NCBI GenBank assembly: GCA_016214385.1
Contig: JACROP010000076.1
Coordinates: forward strand, 1-36,327
Source of the DNA: Nitrospirota bacterium
Lineage (GTDB): Bacteria > Nitrospirota > Thermodesulfovibrionia > UBA6902 > JACROP01
Reading direction: 5' to 3'
DNA: 36,327 nt
Of the stretch, positions 14,536-24,656 are shown in pieces. Every line of letters begins with the position of its first letter. The stretch's first letter is position 1. The notes under the pieces were generated by a model. The model saw only the letters and a list, made by a program, of their open reading frames with translations. It had not been told where the DNA came from and searched no databases. The position numbers and the translations under genes are program-made.

Positions 14536-16122
14536 AACTGAAGCCATCTTGTTTTCTATCATGCATTGAATCATCTCAAGCTCATCCTGATCAAACCATG
14601 TAAGGCCACAGAAACCGCACCTGTCAATCTCAACCAGATAGGCAAGGCTGTAAAATGTCCTCAGCATCTTGTTTTTACATTTTGGACAACTTATTAGTGG
14701 CACCATTTTCCTGTCGATACCTCTTAAAATACGGCCTATCTGGTTTTCTTTGATTGTCACCCTCGACAGTGCCTTTACTCTGTCTGTGCAGGGTCTTTCT
14801 GCCCTGGCGATTATCCGCGGTATCTTAGAGTTTTCAACCAGTATCCCTCCGCAGAATTTACACTGATAAACCTGTGTCTTTTCGTAGGAGGCCTTAATCA
14901 GTGGCTGCTGGCATGAAGGACACTTAAAATCTGTTATTGTTTTTTCCTCCTCAGCAAGACGTTTCATAAATATAGTATCTATAAGTGGGTCATTCCATGC
15001 CCTCTCTATAGCAGTCTGCCCATTGACACTAATCCAGGTAAGCGGAGAAAGCCACGGTAAACCGGAAAGTTCTGCAAATGTATAAGGCCCCTGCCACTGG
15101 TGTTTTGGGTCTAAGGCATAGAACACAGGTTCAGAGGTCTTCGGAGTAGCTGCTATCATTGCCTTTGCGTCCAGCTCTGATATATCTACATGAGCCATCT
15201 TTAATAAAATCTCTATTCTTTTTCTTATAGGGGGATATGTGGACATAAGATCTGCAATCCAGCCTTCAGATTCATCCATAGCATTTGCTGTGGGATTCAC
15301 AATACAGAGCATCTCAAGGCCACTCCCTATATACCCAACGCCTCTCCAGTTCCTCGAAAGCAGATGTAAAACCTCTGCAAGTGCCAATGGGTTGCGGGTC
15401 ATACGCACAGCGCCTGCATCAGCCCTGTATTCACGCTCTCTTGAAATAAACATATTTAATAGATTGCTGAGCTTAAGCAAAATCCAGGCAAACAGGAATG
15501 GCGGGGATAAAAAGGTCCTCCCACGAGAGGCACTCTGAATCTTTTCCATGGCTGATGCAGGAACCCCAAATAGGCTTGAAGCTACAGTAGTCTCAAGGCA
15601 GTCACCGGAGAGAACATGATAGGCTTCGTGTGCCATCACAGTTTCAAGCTGTGGCCTTGTGAGCCTCGACAGCAGGCCTTCTGTGATTGCCACTATGGCA
15701 TTTCCCCGCAGGTCCACTGCTGATAGGGCATTCATTGAAAGGGTGGGAATAACCACACAGTCTATATTTCTTTTATTCCCTGTTACAACATGTATCTCTT
15801 CCATGATGTTTATCAGGCGTTTATGTATCACATCTTCAGGGTCAGGCTCCATGGCACCGAGGTTGTCTATCACGAAACTAACCGCACCGAAGGCAGAAAA
15901 GTAGAAGTGGATTGATGCAATAATAAGGGAAAAGGTTATAACTATTAAAATATGGCGCGGGTTAAATAAAAAACCATGGGTTAAAAACTGTATGGAGAAT
16001 ATCTCTGACAGGGATGCCACCAGCGCTATTGTTATAGCAAAATACATAAAGAGGAGGACAAGAAAAAATATCCCTATTCTCCAGTTTTTCTGTTTCTCTA
16101 TCTCAATAAATGTCAGTGGCAT
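14521..16122 (-). CDS. M48 membrane zinc metalloprotease with GYF-like and zinc-ribbon tail
   Basis: 533 residues, longer than HtpX (about 290). Two N-terminal transmembrane helices (about 15-35 and 58-82), then the M48 peptidase domain with HEAYH (165-169) and the third zinc ligand in E231YRAD. A hydrophobic segment of the HtpX kind lies near 205-225. The C-terminal 200 residues add a GYF_2-like segment (QWQGPYTFAELSGLPWL) and two zinc ribbons: CPSCQQPL with CKFCGGI, and CPKCKNKM with CGFCGLTWFDQDELE, the latter typical of zf-TFIIB modules. The family performs membrane-protein quality control. It follows lemA by 4 bases, a common pairing. The stop overlaps the HD-GYP gene. Confidence 0.92.
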   Translation of the reverse strand: MPLTFIEIEKQKNWRIGIFFLVLLFMYFAITIALVASLSEIFSIQFLTHGFLFNPRHILIVITFSLIIASIHFYFSAFGAVSFVIDNLGAMEPDPEDVIHKRLINIMEEIHVVTGNKRNIDCVVIPTLSMNALSAVDLRGNAIVAITEGLLSRLTRPQLETVMAHEAYHVLSGDCLETTVASSLFGVPASAMEKIQSASRGRTFLSPPFLFAWILLKLSNLLNMFISREREYRADAGAVRMTRNPLALAEVLHLLSRNWRGVGYIGSGLEMLCIVNPTANAMDESEGWIADLMSTYPPIRKRIEILLKMAHVDISELDAKAMIAATPKTSEPVFYALDPKHQWQGPYTFAELSGLPWLSPLTWISVNGQTAIERAWNDPLIDTIFMKRLAEEEKTITDFKCPSCQQPLIKASYEKTQVYQCKFCGGILVENSKIPRIIARAERPCTDRVKALSRVTIKENQIGRILRGIDRKMVPLISCPKCKNKMLRTFYSLAYLVEIDRCGFCGLTWFDQDELEMIQCMIENKMASVSICN

Positions 16123-16126
16123 GGGC

Positions 16127-16693
16127 TTATTTAGCCCGTATGCTTATATCAGTCTTAGGTACAGCGCGGGCAGCCTCCTCTGCCTCGAAGTATTCCTCTT
16201 TGCGGAATCCCCTTAACAAAGATACGATAATATTGTTGGGGAAGACCTCCTGTTTGATCCTGTAATTAGCTACAAGGTCATTATAGAGTTGCCTTGCAAA
16301 GCCTATGCGATTCTCTGTTGATGTAAGCTCCTCCTGCAGTTGCATGATATTTTCATTGGATCTGAGTTGTGGGTAATTTTCCATAACTGCGAAAAGCTTT
16401 CCAAGTGCCTGAGTGAGCATATTTTCAGCCACAGCTTTATCATGCGGGCTAACTGCTGCTACTGCCTTTGCCCTCGCATTGATTACCTTTTCGAGCGTAT
16501 CCTGCTCAAATTCCATCGCACCTCTGACAATGGATACCAGATTAGGAATAAGGTCATGCCTTCGTTTTAATTGGACATCAATCTGTTTCCAGGCATTCTG
16601 GACCTGGTTTCGAAGCGACACAAGTCCGTTGTATATAAGTATTGCCCAGAGTAGAATTAAAACGACTATAGCGAGTATAATCCAACCAGCCAT
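16127..16693 (-). CDS. lemA: LemA family protein
   Basis: 188 residues. One N-terminal transmembrane helix (about 3-23), then long alpha-helical segments with the LemA signatures VQNAWKQIDVQLKRRHDLIPNL-like region, YPQLRSNENIMQLQEEL and ENRIGFARQLYNDLV. The chosen ATG has AAGGAGGA just before it; an in-frame upstream ATG at 16726 would place the ribosome site inside the gene. LemA function is not known well; it is often encoded with M48/HtpX-type proteases or TPM-domain proteins, as here. The two genes are separated by 4 bases and must be co-transcribed. Confidence 0.95.
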   Translation of the reverse strand: MAGWIILAIVVLILLWAILIYNGLVSLRNQVQNAWKQIDVQLKRRHDLIPNLVSIVRGAMEFEQDTLEKVINARAKAVAAVSPHDKAVAENMLTQALGKLFAVMENYPQLRSNENIMQLQEELTSTENRIGFARQLYNDLVANYRIKQEVFPNNIIVSLLRGFRKEEYFEAEEAARAVPKTDISIRAK

Positions 16694-16720
16694 ATTTTCC
16701 TCCTTATTAAGGTTGAGCCT

Positions 16721-16887
16721 GTTCAAAAACCTGCAATCCCTTGAAAATCAAGGCACTGCAAATATCCAAAAATTTAACCTACCGCAATCTGTCATTCCGT
16801 GCTTGACACGGAATCCAGTGTTTTTTTAAATATCTCTGGATTCCTGCTTTCGCAGGAATGACATAAAAACCCTATTTGTTTTTGAAC
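16721..16887. repeat. Nested palindromic element before tyrS
   Basis: Outer ends GTTCAAAAAC and GTTTTTGAAC are perfect inverted copies. Inside, GTCATT and AATGAC bracket two hairpins: TTCCGTG-CTTGA-CACGGAA (16795-16813) and TTCCTGC-TTTC-GCAGGAA (16841-16858). The second gives a GAAA tetraloop on the minus strand. The inner part belongs to the widespread GTCATTCC-type repeats, the same termini as the element at 3971. It may also act as a stop for tyrS transcripts, though there is no clear U-tract. Confidence 0.8.
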
Positions 16888-16891
16888 GCCC

Positions 16892-18109
16892 TCAAGGTTT
16901 TTTACTCACAACCCTTAAAAACCTTCTCTTGCCGACTTTGAGGATATAGTTTCCTTCTAAAAGAAGGCTATCCGGGTCGTCCCAGCGCTCCTCATTTACC
17001 CTGACTGCGCCCTGTTTTATCAGGCGTATGGCCTCTCCTGTGCTTGCTGTAAGGCCAGAAATCTTCATTATCTTTGGCAGCCACATGCCTTCTGCTTCCC
17101 ATTTAAACTCAAGGGCAGGGATTTCCTCAGGCAGCCCTTTATCTTTAAAAATGTGTTCAAATTCTTCTCTGGCATCTTCTGCAGCCCTATCGCCCCAGAA
17201 CCTGCTGACTATTTCTATTGCAAGCTTTTGTTTTGCCTCCATGGGATGAACAGTCCCATCCTTAATACCCATTTTAATGAAATTCAGGTCTTCTATGGAG
17301 ATGCGGCTTAAAAGCTCATAATACCTGAGCATAAGGTCATCGCTTATTGACATGAGTTTTCCGAATATTTCGCCAGGGGGCTCAGTAATACCGATATAAT
17401 TTCCAAGACTCTTACTCATTTTTTTTGAGCCATCCAGCCCCTCCAGCAAAGGCATGAGCACAAGGCATTGAGGTTGCTGGCCGTATTCTTTTTGCAGCTC
17501 TCTTCCAACAAGGAGGTTAAATCTCTGATCTGTGCCGCCGAGCTCAACATCTGCCTTTATGACAATAGAGTCGTATCCCTGGATTGCGGGATAGATAAAC
17601 TCATGAATACTTATAGGTTCATGGGAGGTAAAACGCTCCTTGAAATCTTCTCTTTCAAGCATCCTGGCAACAGTATAATGACTTGAAAGTCTGATAAGTT
17701 CCTCAGCGCTCATAAGGTTCAGCCATTCGCTGTTGAACCTTATCTTTGTTTTCTCAGGGTCTAATATCTTGTAAATCTGCTGTTGATAGGTCTTTGCGTT
17801 TTCAAACACTTCCTCTTTTGTTAAAGGCTTCCTTGTCTCGCTCCTGCCGCTCGGGTCTCCAATCATGCCTGTGAAGTCACCAATTAAAAATACCACCTCG
17901 TGGCCAAGCTCCTGAAACTGCCTCATCTTCTCAAGAAGAACTGTGTGGCCGAGGTGGATGTCAGGGGCTGTGGGATCAAAGCCGGCTTTTATCCTTAAAG
18001 GGGTCTTTGCCCTGTAAGAGCGCTCAAGTTTATCGCGGAGCTCCCCTTCGAGCAAAATCTCCACAGCGCCTCTTCTTATCATTTCAAACTGTTCCTGTGG
18101 CTTTAACAT
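16892..18109 (-). CDS. tyrS: Tyrosyl-tRNA synthetase
   Basis: 405 residues, the TyrZ-like bacterial type of class I synthetases. It charges tRNA(Tyr) with tyrosine in the cytoplasm. Motifs: HLGH at 52-55 (the HIGH signature), [26 protein letters not shown] at about 189-200, and KMSKS at 230-234. A C-terminal S4 RNA-binding domain (about 340-405) includes [19 protein letters not shown]. It is transcribed away from the ROK gene; the 119-base shared upstream region is A/T rich and must hold both promoters, but I see no convincing pair of boxes. No T-box leader is evident. Confidence 0.97.
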   Translation of the reverse strand: MLKPQEQFEMIRRGAVEILLEGELRDKLERSYRAKTPLRIKAGFDPTAPDIHLGHTVLLEKMRQFQELGHEVVFLIGDFTGMIGDPSGRSETRKPLTKEEVFENAKTYQQQIYKILDPEKTKIRFNSEWLNLMSAEELIRLSSHYTVARMLEREDFKERFTSHEPISIHEFIYPAIQGYDSIVIKADVELGGTDQRFNLLVGRELQKEYGQQPQCLVLMPLLEGLDGSKKMSKSLGNYIGITEPPGEIFGKLMSISDDLMLRYYELLSRISIEDLNFIKMGIKDGTVHPMEAKQKLAIEIVSRFWGDRAAEDAREEFEHIFKDKGLPEEIPALEFKWEAEGMWLPKIMKISGLTASTGEAIRLIKQGAVRVNEERWDDPDSLLLEGNYILKVGKRRFLRVVSKKP

Positions 18110-18228
18110 AACAATTGAAATCCAATTTACTTCATACAGAAAGCCATGTCAACCTTTACTTGTAACTTTTCTTTATGATATTATTGATACACGCCTTATA
18201 TTAAAAACATTTTCGAGGTAAAAATCCC

Positions 18229-19173
18229 ATGAAAAATGCCATTGGTATTGATGTAGGTGGAACAAATATAAAGATTGCCCGTGTGTCCATGAATGGAGAG
18301 GTAATACAAAAAGATATGGTTAATACTCCTTCGTCCGGCCTGAAAGATGCATTATCTTCTATGCTCAAAGGATTTATTGACAAAGACGTCATCGGCGTGG
18401 GGATCGGGATAGCTGGAGTTATAGACAGGAAAGCAGGGCAGGCAGTTAAATCACCCAATATACCTGAGCTTACTGATTTTCCCATAAGAGAGACTTTATC
18501 AAAAGAATTTTCCATGCCTGTTATAGTAGAAAATGATGCGAGTGTTTATGCCTGGGGCGAGAAGTGGCTCGGCGCTGGCAGGGACTTTGAAAACTTTATC
18601 CTTCTCACCCTCGGCACAGGTATAGGTGGTGGAATTATTTATAACGGAGGGCTTTTCACCGGTGCTGCCGAAGTGGGGCATATGGTTATTGAGCCACAGG
18701 GACTGCCGTGTAGTTGCGGAAGCTATGGCTGCCTTGAGTCATACGCCTCAGGCAGGGCAATTGTAAACAGGGCTGTTGGTGAACTGGAGAAGAATAACAA
18801 AAGCATCCTCAAGGAATGCTGCGAGGGTAATTTTTACAAACTAACATCCGAAGATATTTATAAAGCAGCCCTTGATGGGGACAGTTTAAGCAGGGAAGTT
18901 TTCAGGGAAACTGGAAGGTATCTCGGTCTCGGTATTGTCAACCTGATAAATATTTTCAGTCCCGAGGCAATAATTCTCGGCGGTGGCCTTATAGGCGCAT
19001 GGGACCTGTTTATAGAGGAGCTGAAAAAAGAGGTTACAAAGAGGGCGTTTCTCCCCTTTTCCCAGAACATAAAAATCCTGCCGGCAGCTTTAAAGGAAGA
19101 TGCAGGCCCTATCGGCGCTGCTGGCCTTGTGTTTAAAACCTTTGGCAGCGAAGCATCTCATGGCAGTCAGTAA
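18229..19173 (+). CDS. ROK family sugar kinase (glucokinase-like)
   Basis: 314 residues. ATP-dependent sugar phosphorylation in the cytoplasm, most likely of glucose. Features: phosphate-binding [12 protein letters not shown] at residues 6-17, [12 protein letters not shown] with the catalytic aspartate at about 104, [13 protein letters not shown], and the ROK zinc-site signature [20 protein letters not shown] followed by ESYASG. The adenosine segment ILGGGL is near 246. Sugar specificity cannot be told from sequence alone. Its 3' end overlaps lepA by 14 bases, so it probably heads the ROK-lepA-lepB transcript. Confidence 0.92.
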   Translation: MKNAIGIDVGGTNIKIARVSMNGEVIQKDMVNTPSSGLKDALSSMLKGFIDKDVIGVGIGIAGVIDRKAGQAVKSPNIPELTDFPIRETLSKEFSMPVIVENDASVYAWGEKWLGAGRDFENFILLTLGTGIGGGIIYNGGLFTGAAEVGHMVIEPQGLPCSCGSYGCLESYASGRAIVNRAVGELEKNNKSILKECCEGNFYKLTSEDIYKAALDGDSLSREVFRETGRYLGLGIVNLINIFSPEAIILGGGLIGAWDLFIEELKKEVTKRAFLPFSQNIKILPAALKEDAGPIGAAGLVFKTFGSEASHGSQ

Positions 19174-20950
19174 CATCAGAAACTTTTCTATAATCGCTCA
19201 TATAGATCACGGAAAATCCACGCTGGCTGACAGGATACTGGAGCTTACAGGCGCCCTTTCTCCGAGGGAGATGTCAGAGCAGGTTCTGGACTCCATGGAC
19301 CTTGAGAGGGAAAGGGGAATCACCATAAAGGCCCATGCAGTGAGATTAAATTATACTGCGATGGATGGAAAAGATTATATCCTGAATCTCATAGATACTC
19401 CAGGCCATGTGGATTTCTCATACGAAGTCTCCCGCAGCCTCGCCTCCTGCGAAGGCGCCCTCCTCGTGGTGGATGCTACCCAGGGTGTGGAGGCCCAGAC
19501 TATGGCAAACACATATCAGGCCTTTGAACACAATCTCACTGTAATTCCTGTAATAAATAAAATTGATTTGCCAGGGGCTGAGCCTGAGAAGGTAAAAGAA
19601 CAGATTGAGGAGACAACGGGTATTGACTGCACAGACGCAATCTTAGCCTCTGCAAAAGAGGGTATAAGAATCAGGGAGATTCTGGAGGAAATTGTTAAAA
19701 AAGTGCCACCGCCAAAAGGCAACAGCGAACAACCTTTAAAAGCCCTTATTTTTGATTTGTGGTTTGACAATTATCAGGGAGTAATTGTCCTTGCAAGACT
19801 TTTTGACGGCGAAATTCATAAGGAGAAAAAGATAAAATTGATGGCTACAGATAAGGTCTATGAGGTTAGCGAGGTAGGTTTTTTTACACCGAAGATGCAG
19901 CCTGCCGAGAGCCTCAGGGCTGGCGAAGTTGGCTATATAATAGCCGGCATTAGAAATGTAGCTGATATAAAAATTGGCGATACCATTACTGATGCCCTGA
20001 ACCCTGCCCTATTGCCATGCACGGGATACAGGGAAGTAAAGCCAATGGTATTTTGCGGTCTTTATCCCACTGAGACAAATCAATACGAAGACCTTAAAGA
20101 TGCCCTGAACAAACTCAGGCTCAATGACTCGTCTTTTAATTTTGAACCGGAAACATCGGCTGCCCTCGGATTTGGTTTCAGGTGTGGCTTTCTGGGGCTG
20201 CTGCACATGGAGATAGTAAAAGAAAGGCTTGAAAGAGAGTTTGGCCTTTCCCTTATAAGCACAGCGCCAACAGTTGTTTACAGGGTTACGAAGCCTGATA
20301 ACAATACAATATTTGTAGACACACCAACAAGACTGCCTGAAAAATATATAAAAATCGAGGAACCATTTATAAAGGCAACCATTTTTGTCCCCCAGAATTT
20401 TCTCGGACAGATACTCGAGCTCTGTCAGGACAGGAGAGGCATACAAAAAGATTTCACTTTTATGGGGAAAGACCGTGCCATGCTGACGTATGAGCTGCCG
20501 CTTAACGAAATTTTATGGGATTTCTATGATAGGCTTAAATCCCTTTCAAAGGGATATGCCTCCATGGACTATGAGTTCCTGGGTTACAGGGAAGCCGATC
20601 TGGTTAAACTCGACATTCTACTAAACGGAGAGCCAGTGGATGCCCTTTCACTTATCGTTCATAATAATAGCGCATATCACAGGGGTAGACAGATTGCTGA
20701 AAAGCTTAAAGATGTTATACCGAAACAGCTTTTTGAGGTGGTTATTCAGGCAGCCATTGGAAGCAAGGTAATAGCCAGAGAGAGCGTGAGCCCTTTGAGA
20801 AAAAATGTCCTGGCCAAGTGTTATGGAGGTGATATAACAAGGAAGAGAAAGCTTCTCGAGAAACAGAAAGAAGGCAAGCAGAGGATGAAACAGGTTGGCA
20901 GGGTAGAAGTTCCTCAGGAGGCATTCCTTGCCGTGCTTAAGGTAAGATAG
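19160..20950 (+). CDS. lepA: Elongation factor 4 (LepA)
   Basis: 596 residues, normal for LepA. Ribosome-bound GTPase thought to back-translocate or rescue stalled ribosomes and to help subunit assembly. The G1 loop is AHIDHGKST (13-21), the switch II region is [12 protein letters not shown], and NKID and the SAKEG segment complete the GTP site. The LepA-specific C-terminal domain ends with [20 protein letters not shown] and [14 protein letters not shown]. The start chosen ([16 protein letters not shown]) fits the family; upstream in-frame sequence belongs to the ROK gene. lepA followed by lepB is a conserved order. Confidence 0.97.
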   Translation: MAVSNIRNFSIIAHIDHGKSTLADRILELTGALSPREMSEQVLDSMDLERERGITIKAHAVRLNYTAMDGKDYILNLIDTPGHVDFSYEVSRSLASCEGALLVVDATQGVEAQTMANTYQAFEHNLTVIPVINKIDLPGAEPEKVKEQIEETTGIDCTDAILASAKEGIRIREILEEIVKKVPPPKGNSEQPLKALIFDLWFDNYQGVIVLARLFDGEIHKEKKIKLMATDKVYEVSEVGFFTPKMQPAESLRAGEVGYIIAGIRNVADIKIGDTITDALNPALLPCTGYREVKPMVFCGLYPTETNQYEDLKDALNKLRLNDSSFNFEPETSAALGFGFRCGFLGLLHMEIVKERLEREFGLSLISTAPTVVYRVTKPDNNTIFVDTPTRLPEKYIKIEEPFIKATIFVPQNFLGQILELCQDRRGIQKDFTFMGKDRAMLTYELPLNEILWDFYDRLKSLSKGYASMDYEFLGYREADLVKLDILLNGEPVDALSLIVHNNSAYHRGRQIAEKLKDVIPKQLFEVVIQAAIGSKVIARESVSPLRKNVLAKCYGGDITRKRKLLEKQKEGKQRMKQVGRVEVPQEAFLAVLKVR

Positions 20951-20969
20951 GGAAATAAATTCCGCTTTT

Positions 20970-21593
20970 ATGAAAGGAGACAATAAAAAATTGACCAATA
21001 AGAAATCAAAATTCAGAGAATACGCAGAAGCTATAATTATAGCCCTGTTACTTGCCCTTTTGATAAGGACATTCGTAATCCAGGCATTTAAAATACCTTC
21101 AGGCTCTATGATACCGACTTTGACCATAGGTGACCATCTCCTTGTCAATAAATTTATTTATGGCATTAGAATCCCCTTTGTAAGCGGGAGATTTCTGGTC
21201 TTTAAGGAGCCACAGAGAGGTGATATTATAGTATTTGAGTATCAAGAAGACCCTAAAAGAGATTTTATTAAAAGGGTTATTGCTGTAGGCGGCGACAAGA
21301 TTGAAATCAAAGATAAAGTGGTTTATGTGAATGATAAGGCCATTAACGAACCCTATGTGGTCCATAAAGACAAAAGCATTGATATGGGGCCGAGGGACAA
21401 CCTCAGCCGCAGGATTGTCCCAAAAGGCAAGTTTTTTGTCATGGGTGACAACAGGGATCAAAGCCACGACAGCCGTTTCTGGGGATATGTGGATTTTGAT
21501 AAAATAAAAGGCAAGGCATTTATACTCTACTGGTCGTGGGACAGCAAAGAAAACTGGATCAGGTGGAGGAGGATAGGACATCTTATTTATTAG
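20970..21593 (+). CDS. lepB: Signal peptidase I
   Basis: 207 residues. Cleaves signal peptides at the outer face of the inner membrane. One N-terminal transmembrane helix (about 20-38), then the catalytic serine in PSGSMIPT (S46), the general-base lysine in RDFIKRVIAVGGD (K101), and the conserved box GDNRDQSHDSR (159-169). A short Lys-rich N terminus precedes the membrane helix. It follows lepA by 19 bases; no strong ribosome site is visible. The DUF4845-like gene comes next, as in many proteobacteria. Confidence 0.96.
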   Translation: MKGDNKKLTNKKSKFREYAEAIIIALLLALLIRTFVIQAFKIPSGSMIPTLTIGDHLLVNKFIYGIRIPFVSGRFLVFKEPQRGDIIVFEYQEDPKRDFIKRVIAVGGDKIEIKDKVVYVNDKAINEPYVVHKDKSIDMGPRDNLSRRIVPKGKFFVMGDNRDQSHDSRFWGYVDFDKIKGKAFILYWSWDSKENWIRWRRIGHLIY

Positions 21594-21603
21594 GAGGTAA
21601 CTT

Positions 21604-21933
21604 ATGATAAAAAAACTTTTATGCCTCTTCGTTTTTATTGCCATTGTTTATTCAGGTTTTCAGATCGGAAAACCCTATTATCATTACCGCGCTTTTAAAA
21701 GCGACCTTGAGGATCTGGCAAAGGTAGAAATAGGGACAAGCCCGGAGGCTTTACAACAGAAGATAATTGATGTTGCAGAGGAATACAGTGTTCCCCTGAA
21801 AGAGAAAGACATTGCCCTGAGCAAAAGAGGCAAGGGTTATGTTATAAATGTCTCGTGGGAGGAAGAAATCAATATACTTGATATTTACAGGAAGACGGTG
21901 GATTTTTCTGTTAATACAAGTCAGAGCGACTAA
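21604..21933 (+). CDS. DUF4845-like small membrane-anchored protein
   Basis: 109 residues. One N-terminal hydrophobic segment (about 4-22) and a short soluble domain: YYHYRAFKSDLEDLAKV, then SVPLKEKDIALSKRG and VSWEEEINILDIYRKTVDF. The small alpha/beta layout and the place right after lepB fit DUF4845, a family of unknown function found between lepB and rnc in gammaproteobacteria. Assignment rests on context and layout more than motifs. AGGAGG lies six bases before the ATG. Its stop shares a base with the ribE start. Confidence 0.7.
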   Translation: MIKKLLCLFVFIAIVYSGFQIGKPYYHYRAFKSDLEDLAKVEIGTSPEALQQKIIDVAEEYSVPLKEKDIALSKRGKGYVINVSWEEEINILDIYRKTVDFSVNTSQSD

Positions 21934-22586
21934 TGTTTACAGGGCTTGTTGAGTGTTCAGGCGAGGTTTCTTCAATAAAAAAAACACCTACATGTGCTCG
22001 CCTTGTGGTAAAAGCAGATTTAGGTAGAGATGTAAAGATCGGCGATAGCATAGCAGTAAATGGGGTTTGCCTTACTGTTGTTAATTCTGACAGTGGCATT
22101 GCATTTGACATTTCTCCTGAGACAATGAAGAGCACAAACCTCGGCAACTTAAAAGTCAGGGATAAGGTAAATCTTGAGAGGGCACTTACTCCGACAGACA
22201 GACTCGGCGGTCATATAGTAACAGGCCACGTTGATGCTGCTGGGACAATAATGGAGAGGCGACAGACAGGGGAATACACTTATTACAGAATTGAGGTGCC
22301 AGAAGGGGTGATGAGGTATCTCGTTAAAAAAGGCTCTGTGGCAGTGGATGGCATAAGCCTTACAGTGGTAAGCCTCGATGAGACATCATTTACTGTGGCC
22401 ATAATTCCCCATACCATGGAAGTTACCAATATCGGCGATAAAACAGCAGGAGACACTGTGAATATAGAGGCAGATATCTTAGGAAAGTATGTTGAAAGAT
22501 TTTTGAGCAGGGAGAAAATCGAAGATCCGCACCGGAAAGACCCAGGTCTAATGAAAACCCTGATGGAAGAGGGATATATCAAGTGA
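21933..22586 (+). CDS. ribE: Riboflavin synthase, alpha chain
   Basis: 217 residues. Dismutates two 6,7-dimethyl-8-ribityllumazine molecules into riboflavin. The two homologous lumazine-binding halves are clear: MFTGLVECSGEV, IAVNGVCLTVV and FDISPETM in the first, and GHIVTGHVDAAGTI, VAVDGISLTVV and VAIIPHTMEVTN in the second. The start overlaps the preceding stop (TAATG). No FMN riboswitch is visible upstream. It heads a rib gene run with ribBA and ribH. Confidence 0.97.
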   Translation: MFTGLVECSGEVSSIKKTPTCARLVVKADLGRDVKIGDSIAVNGVCLTVVNSDSGIAFDISPETMKSTNLGNLKVRDKVNLERALTPTDRLGGHIVTGHVDAAGTIMERRQTGEYTYYRIEVPEGVMRYLVKKGSVAVDGISLTVVSLDETSFTVAIIPHTMEVTNIGDKTAGDTVNIEADILGKYVERFLSREKIEDPHRKDPGLMKTLMEEGYIK

Positions 22587-22683
22587 AACCCCGGACAAGC
22601 CGCAATGACAGATAAAGGGCAAAAGGATTCTGGAGATGTATTTTCGGGACAATCTAAAATTTGATTTTTAGAAGGATTTAGCG

Positions 22684-23898
22684 ATGGAGCAATATAAATT
22701 CAATACAATTGATGAAGCTATAGATGATATAGCGCAGGGGAAAATAGTTATCCTCGTTGACGATGAGGACAGGGAAAATGAGGGCGACCTTACAATGGCA
22801 GCAGAAAAAGTAACCCCTGAGGCAATTAATTTCATGGCAAAATATGGCAGGGGACTTATATGTCTTTCCCTCACCCCTGAGAGGGTTGATGAACTAAGGC
22901 TTCAAATGATGGCCGATGAAAATACCTCAGCCTTTGGCACCCCCTTTACTGTTTCCATAGAAGCTAAAAAGGGAGTAACAACAGGCATATCGGCTGCAGA
23001 CAGGGCGAGGACAATTCTTACTGCCATTGACCCTAAGACAAGGCCAGAAGACCTCGCAAGGCCGGGTCATGTGTTTCCCCTCAGGGCAAGGCGTGGCGGA
23101 GTGCTCCAGAGGGCAGGCCAGACAGAGGGCTCTGTTGATTTAGCAAGACTTGCCGGGCTATATCCAGCAGGGGTTATATGTGAAATAATGAATGACGACG
23201 GCACTATGGCCCGTGTGCCCCAGCTCATGGAATTCAGCCACAGGCACAACATGAAAATTGTCACCATTAAAGACCTGATTAAATACAGGATGCGCAATGA
23301 ATGCCTGGTAAGAAGGCTGGCTACCACAAAACTACCGACTAAATCTGGCGGTGAGTTTACGGCCATTGCATTCGGGAATTTTGTGGACAGCGGTGTGCAT
23401 ATAGCACTTGTAAAAGGAGAAATAAAACCCACTGATGAGATTCTTGTCAGGGTTCATTCAGAGTGCCTCACAGGGGATGTATTTGGCTCAAGGAGATGCG
23501 ACTGCGGAGAACAGCTACACAAGGCTATGGAAATGATAAAGGATGAAGGAAAAGGCGTTATACTCTACATGAGGCAGGAGGGCAGAGGCATCGGCCTTGC
23601 AAATAAACTGAAGGCATATGAACTTCAGGACAAAGGACTCGATACTGTCGAGGCAAACATCAAGCTCGGCTTTAAGCCTGATTTAAGGGATTACGGCATT
23701 GGCGCCCAGATATTAGTTAACCTGGGAGTGAGGAAAATGAAGTTGATGACCAACAACCCACGCAAGATAGTCGGGCTTGAGGGCTATGGCCTGAAGGTTG
23801 TAAAGAGAGTGCCAATTGAAGGAATGCCCCATGAGAGAAACATAAGATACCTTATAACCAAAAAGAAGAAGCTCGGACACATACTGGAGAATGTGTAA
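22684..23898 (+). CDS. ribBA: Bifunctional DHBP synthase / GTP cyclohydrolase II
   Basis: 404 residues. The N-terminal half (about 1-205) makes 3,4-dihydroxy-2-butanone 4-phosphate from ribulose 5-phosphate: [29 protein letters not shown]-like region and GHTEG-equivalent [13 protein letters not shown]. The C-terminal half (about 206-404) opens [23 protein letters not shown] has the zinc cysteines, then [20 protein letters not shown], and the usual NNPRK. Both halves look complete. A weak AAGGATTTAG site precedes the ATG. RibD is not in the window. Confidence 0.97.
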   Translation: MEQYKFNTIDEAIDDIAQGKIVILVDDEDRENEGDLTMAAEKVTPEAINFMAKYGRGLICLSLTPERVDELRLQMMADENTSAFGTPFTVSIEAKKGVTTGISAADRARTILTAIDPKTRPEDLARPGHVFPLRARRGGVLQRAGQTEGSVDLARLAGLYPAGVICEIMNDDGTMARVPQLMEFSHRHNMKIVTIKDLIKYRMRNECLVRRLATTKLPTKSGGEFTAIAFGNFVDSGVHIALVKGEIKPTDEILVRVHSECLTGDVFGSRRCDCGEQLHKAMEMIKDEGKGVILYMRQEGRGIGLANKLKAYELQDKGLDTVEANIKLGFKPDLRDYGIGAQILVNLGVRKMKLMTNNPRKIVGLEGYGLKVVKRVPIEGMPHERNIRYLITKKKKLGHILENV

Positions 23899-23903
23899 AC
23901 TGT

Positions 23904-24090
23904 AGTAAAACCACAGAGAAAGAACTGTGTGGGAGAATAAATAATGCAAATTAAAACACAGAGACACAGAGGCACAGAGAAGTGAGAAGTGCAATCATAA
24001 CTTCCCATTTCCTATTTCTCATTTCCCAATTTATAACTCTGTGTCTCTGTGCCTCAGTGGTTATATTATCTGTGAACTCTGTGTTCTACT
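23904..24090. repeat. Repeat nested in a repeat, upstream of ribH
   Basis: Outer halves AGTAAAACCACAGAG and CTCTGTGTTCTACT are the same family as the element at 1301. Between them lies a second palindrome (23955-24064) with arms of an 8-nt unit: CACAGAGA, CACAGAGG, CACAGAGA on the left and CTCTGTGT, CTCTGTGC, CTCAGTGG on the right. That inner element is almost identical to the copy before purB, differing in about five bases and sharing the same centre (CATTTCCTATTTCTCATTTC). Confidence 0.85.
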
Positions 24091-24106
24091 TAATAAGGGA
24101 GGCGTT

Positions 24107-24568
24107 ATGAAAAAATATGAGGGAGAGCTTCAGGCAAAAGGGCTGAAGTTTGGGATTGTTGTAAGCCGCTTTAATGATTTTATTACAAACAGACTTCTTG
24201 AAGGAGCTATTGATACTCTTCTGAGACATGGGGCAGAGCAGCATGATATTGAGGTAGTCAGAGTTCCCGGGTCTTTTGAAATACCTCTGGTTGCAAAAAA
24301 ACTTGCACAGAAAAAGAGCTATGATGCTGTAATCTGCCTTGGAACAGTTATAAGAGGTGCAACTCCCCACTTTGAATACATCGCCTCAGAGGTTGCAAAA
24401 GGCATTGCATCTGCATCTCTGGAGACAGGTATTCCAATAGCCTTCGGTGTTATAACTGCTGATACAATCGAGCAGGCAGTCGAGCGAGCAGGTGCCAAGA
24501 GCGGAAATAAGGGGTGGGATGCTGCACTTACAGCTATTGAAATGGCCCAGCTCCTTAAGAAACTGTGA
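24107..24568 (+). CDS. ribH: 6,7-dimethyl-8-ribityllumazine synthase
   Basis: 153 residues. Condenses the DHBP and the ribityl-aminopyrimidine into lumazine, the substrate of RibE. Markers: [45 protein letters not shown] with the catalytic histidine, and [17 protein letters not shown]. The in-frame extension upstream to 24041 is translated repeat sequence and is rejected; AAGGGAGG precedes the ATG at 24107. The lumazine synthase usually forms 60-mer capsids or pentamers. nusB follows, as in many genomes. Confidence 0.97.
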   Translation: MKKYEGELQAKGLKFGIVVSRFNDFITNRLLEGAIDTLLRHGAEQHDIEVVRVPGSFEIPLVAKKLAQKKSYDAVICLGTVIRGATPHFEYIASEVAKGIASASLETGIPIAFGVITADTIEQAVERAGAKSGNKGWDAALTAIEMAQLLKKL

Positions 24569-24570
24569 AC

Positions 24571-24652
24571 GGTTAAGAGTGAACAGTGATCAGTAAAGAC
24601 TGCAGGAAAAACCTTCTTTCACTTGTCACTCTTAACTCGTCACTCATCACTG
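24571..24652. repeat. Heptad-arm inverted repeat between ribH and nusB
   Basis: Left arm GGTTAAGAGTGAACAGTGAT uses AGTGAAC/AGTGATC-type heptads. Right arm CACTTGTCACTCTTAACTCG and CACTCATCACTG is its inverse. The same TCACTCGTCAC-type unit is inside hemC and purL. It fills the whole ribH-nusB gap and carries no ribosome site for nusB. Confidence 0.8.
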
Positions 24653-24656
24653 CCTT

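Noticed and set aside
21880-21932. FMN riboswitch upstream of ribE
   Set aside because: ribE starts inside the stop of the previous gene, and no RFN-type conserved segments are visible there or before ribBA.
24041-24106. N-terminal extension of RibH ([12 protein letters not shown])
   Set aside because: Encoded by repeat sequence; a good ribosome site stands before the ATG at 24107 and RibH has normal length from there.
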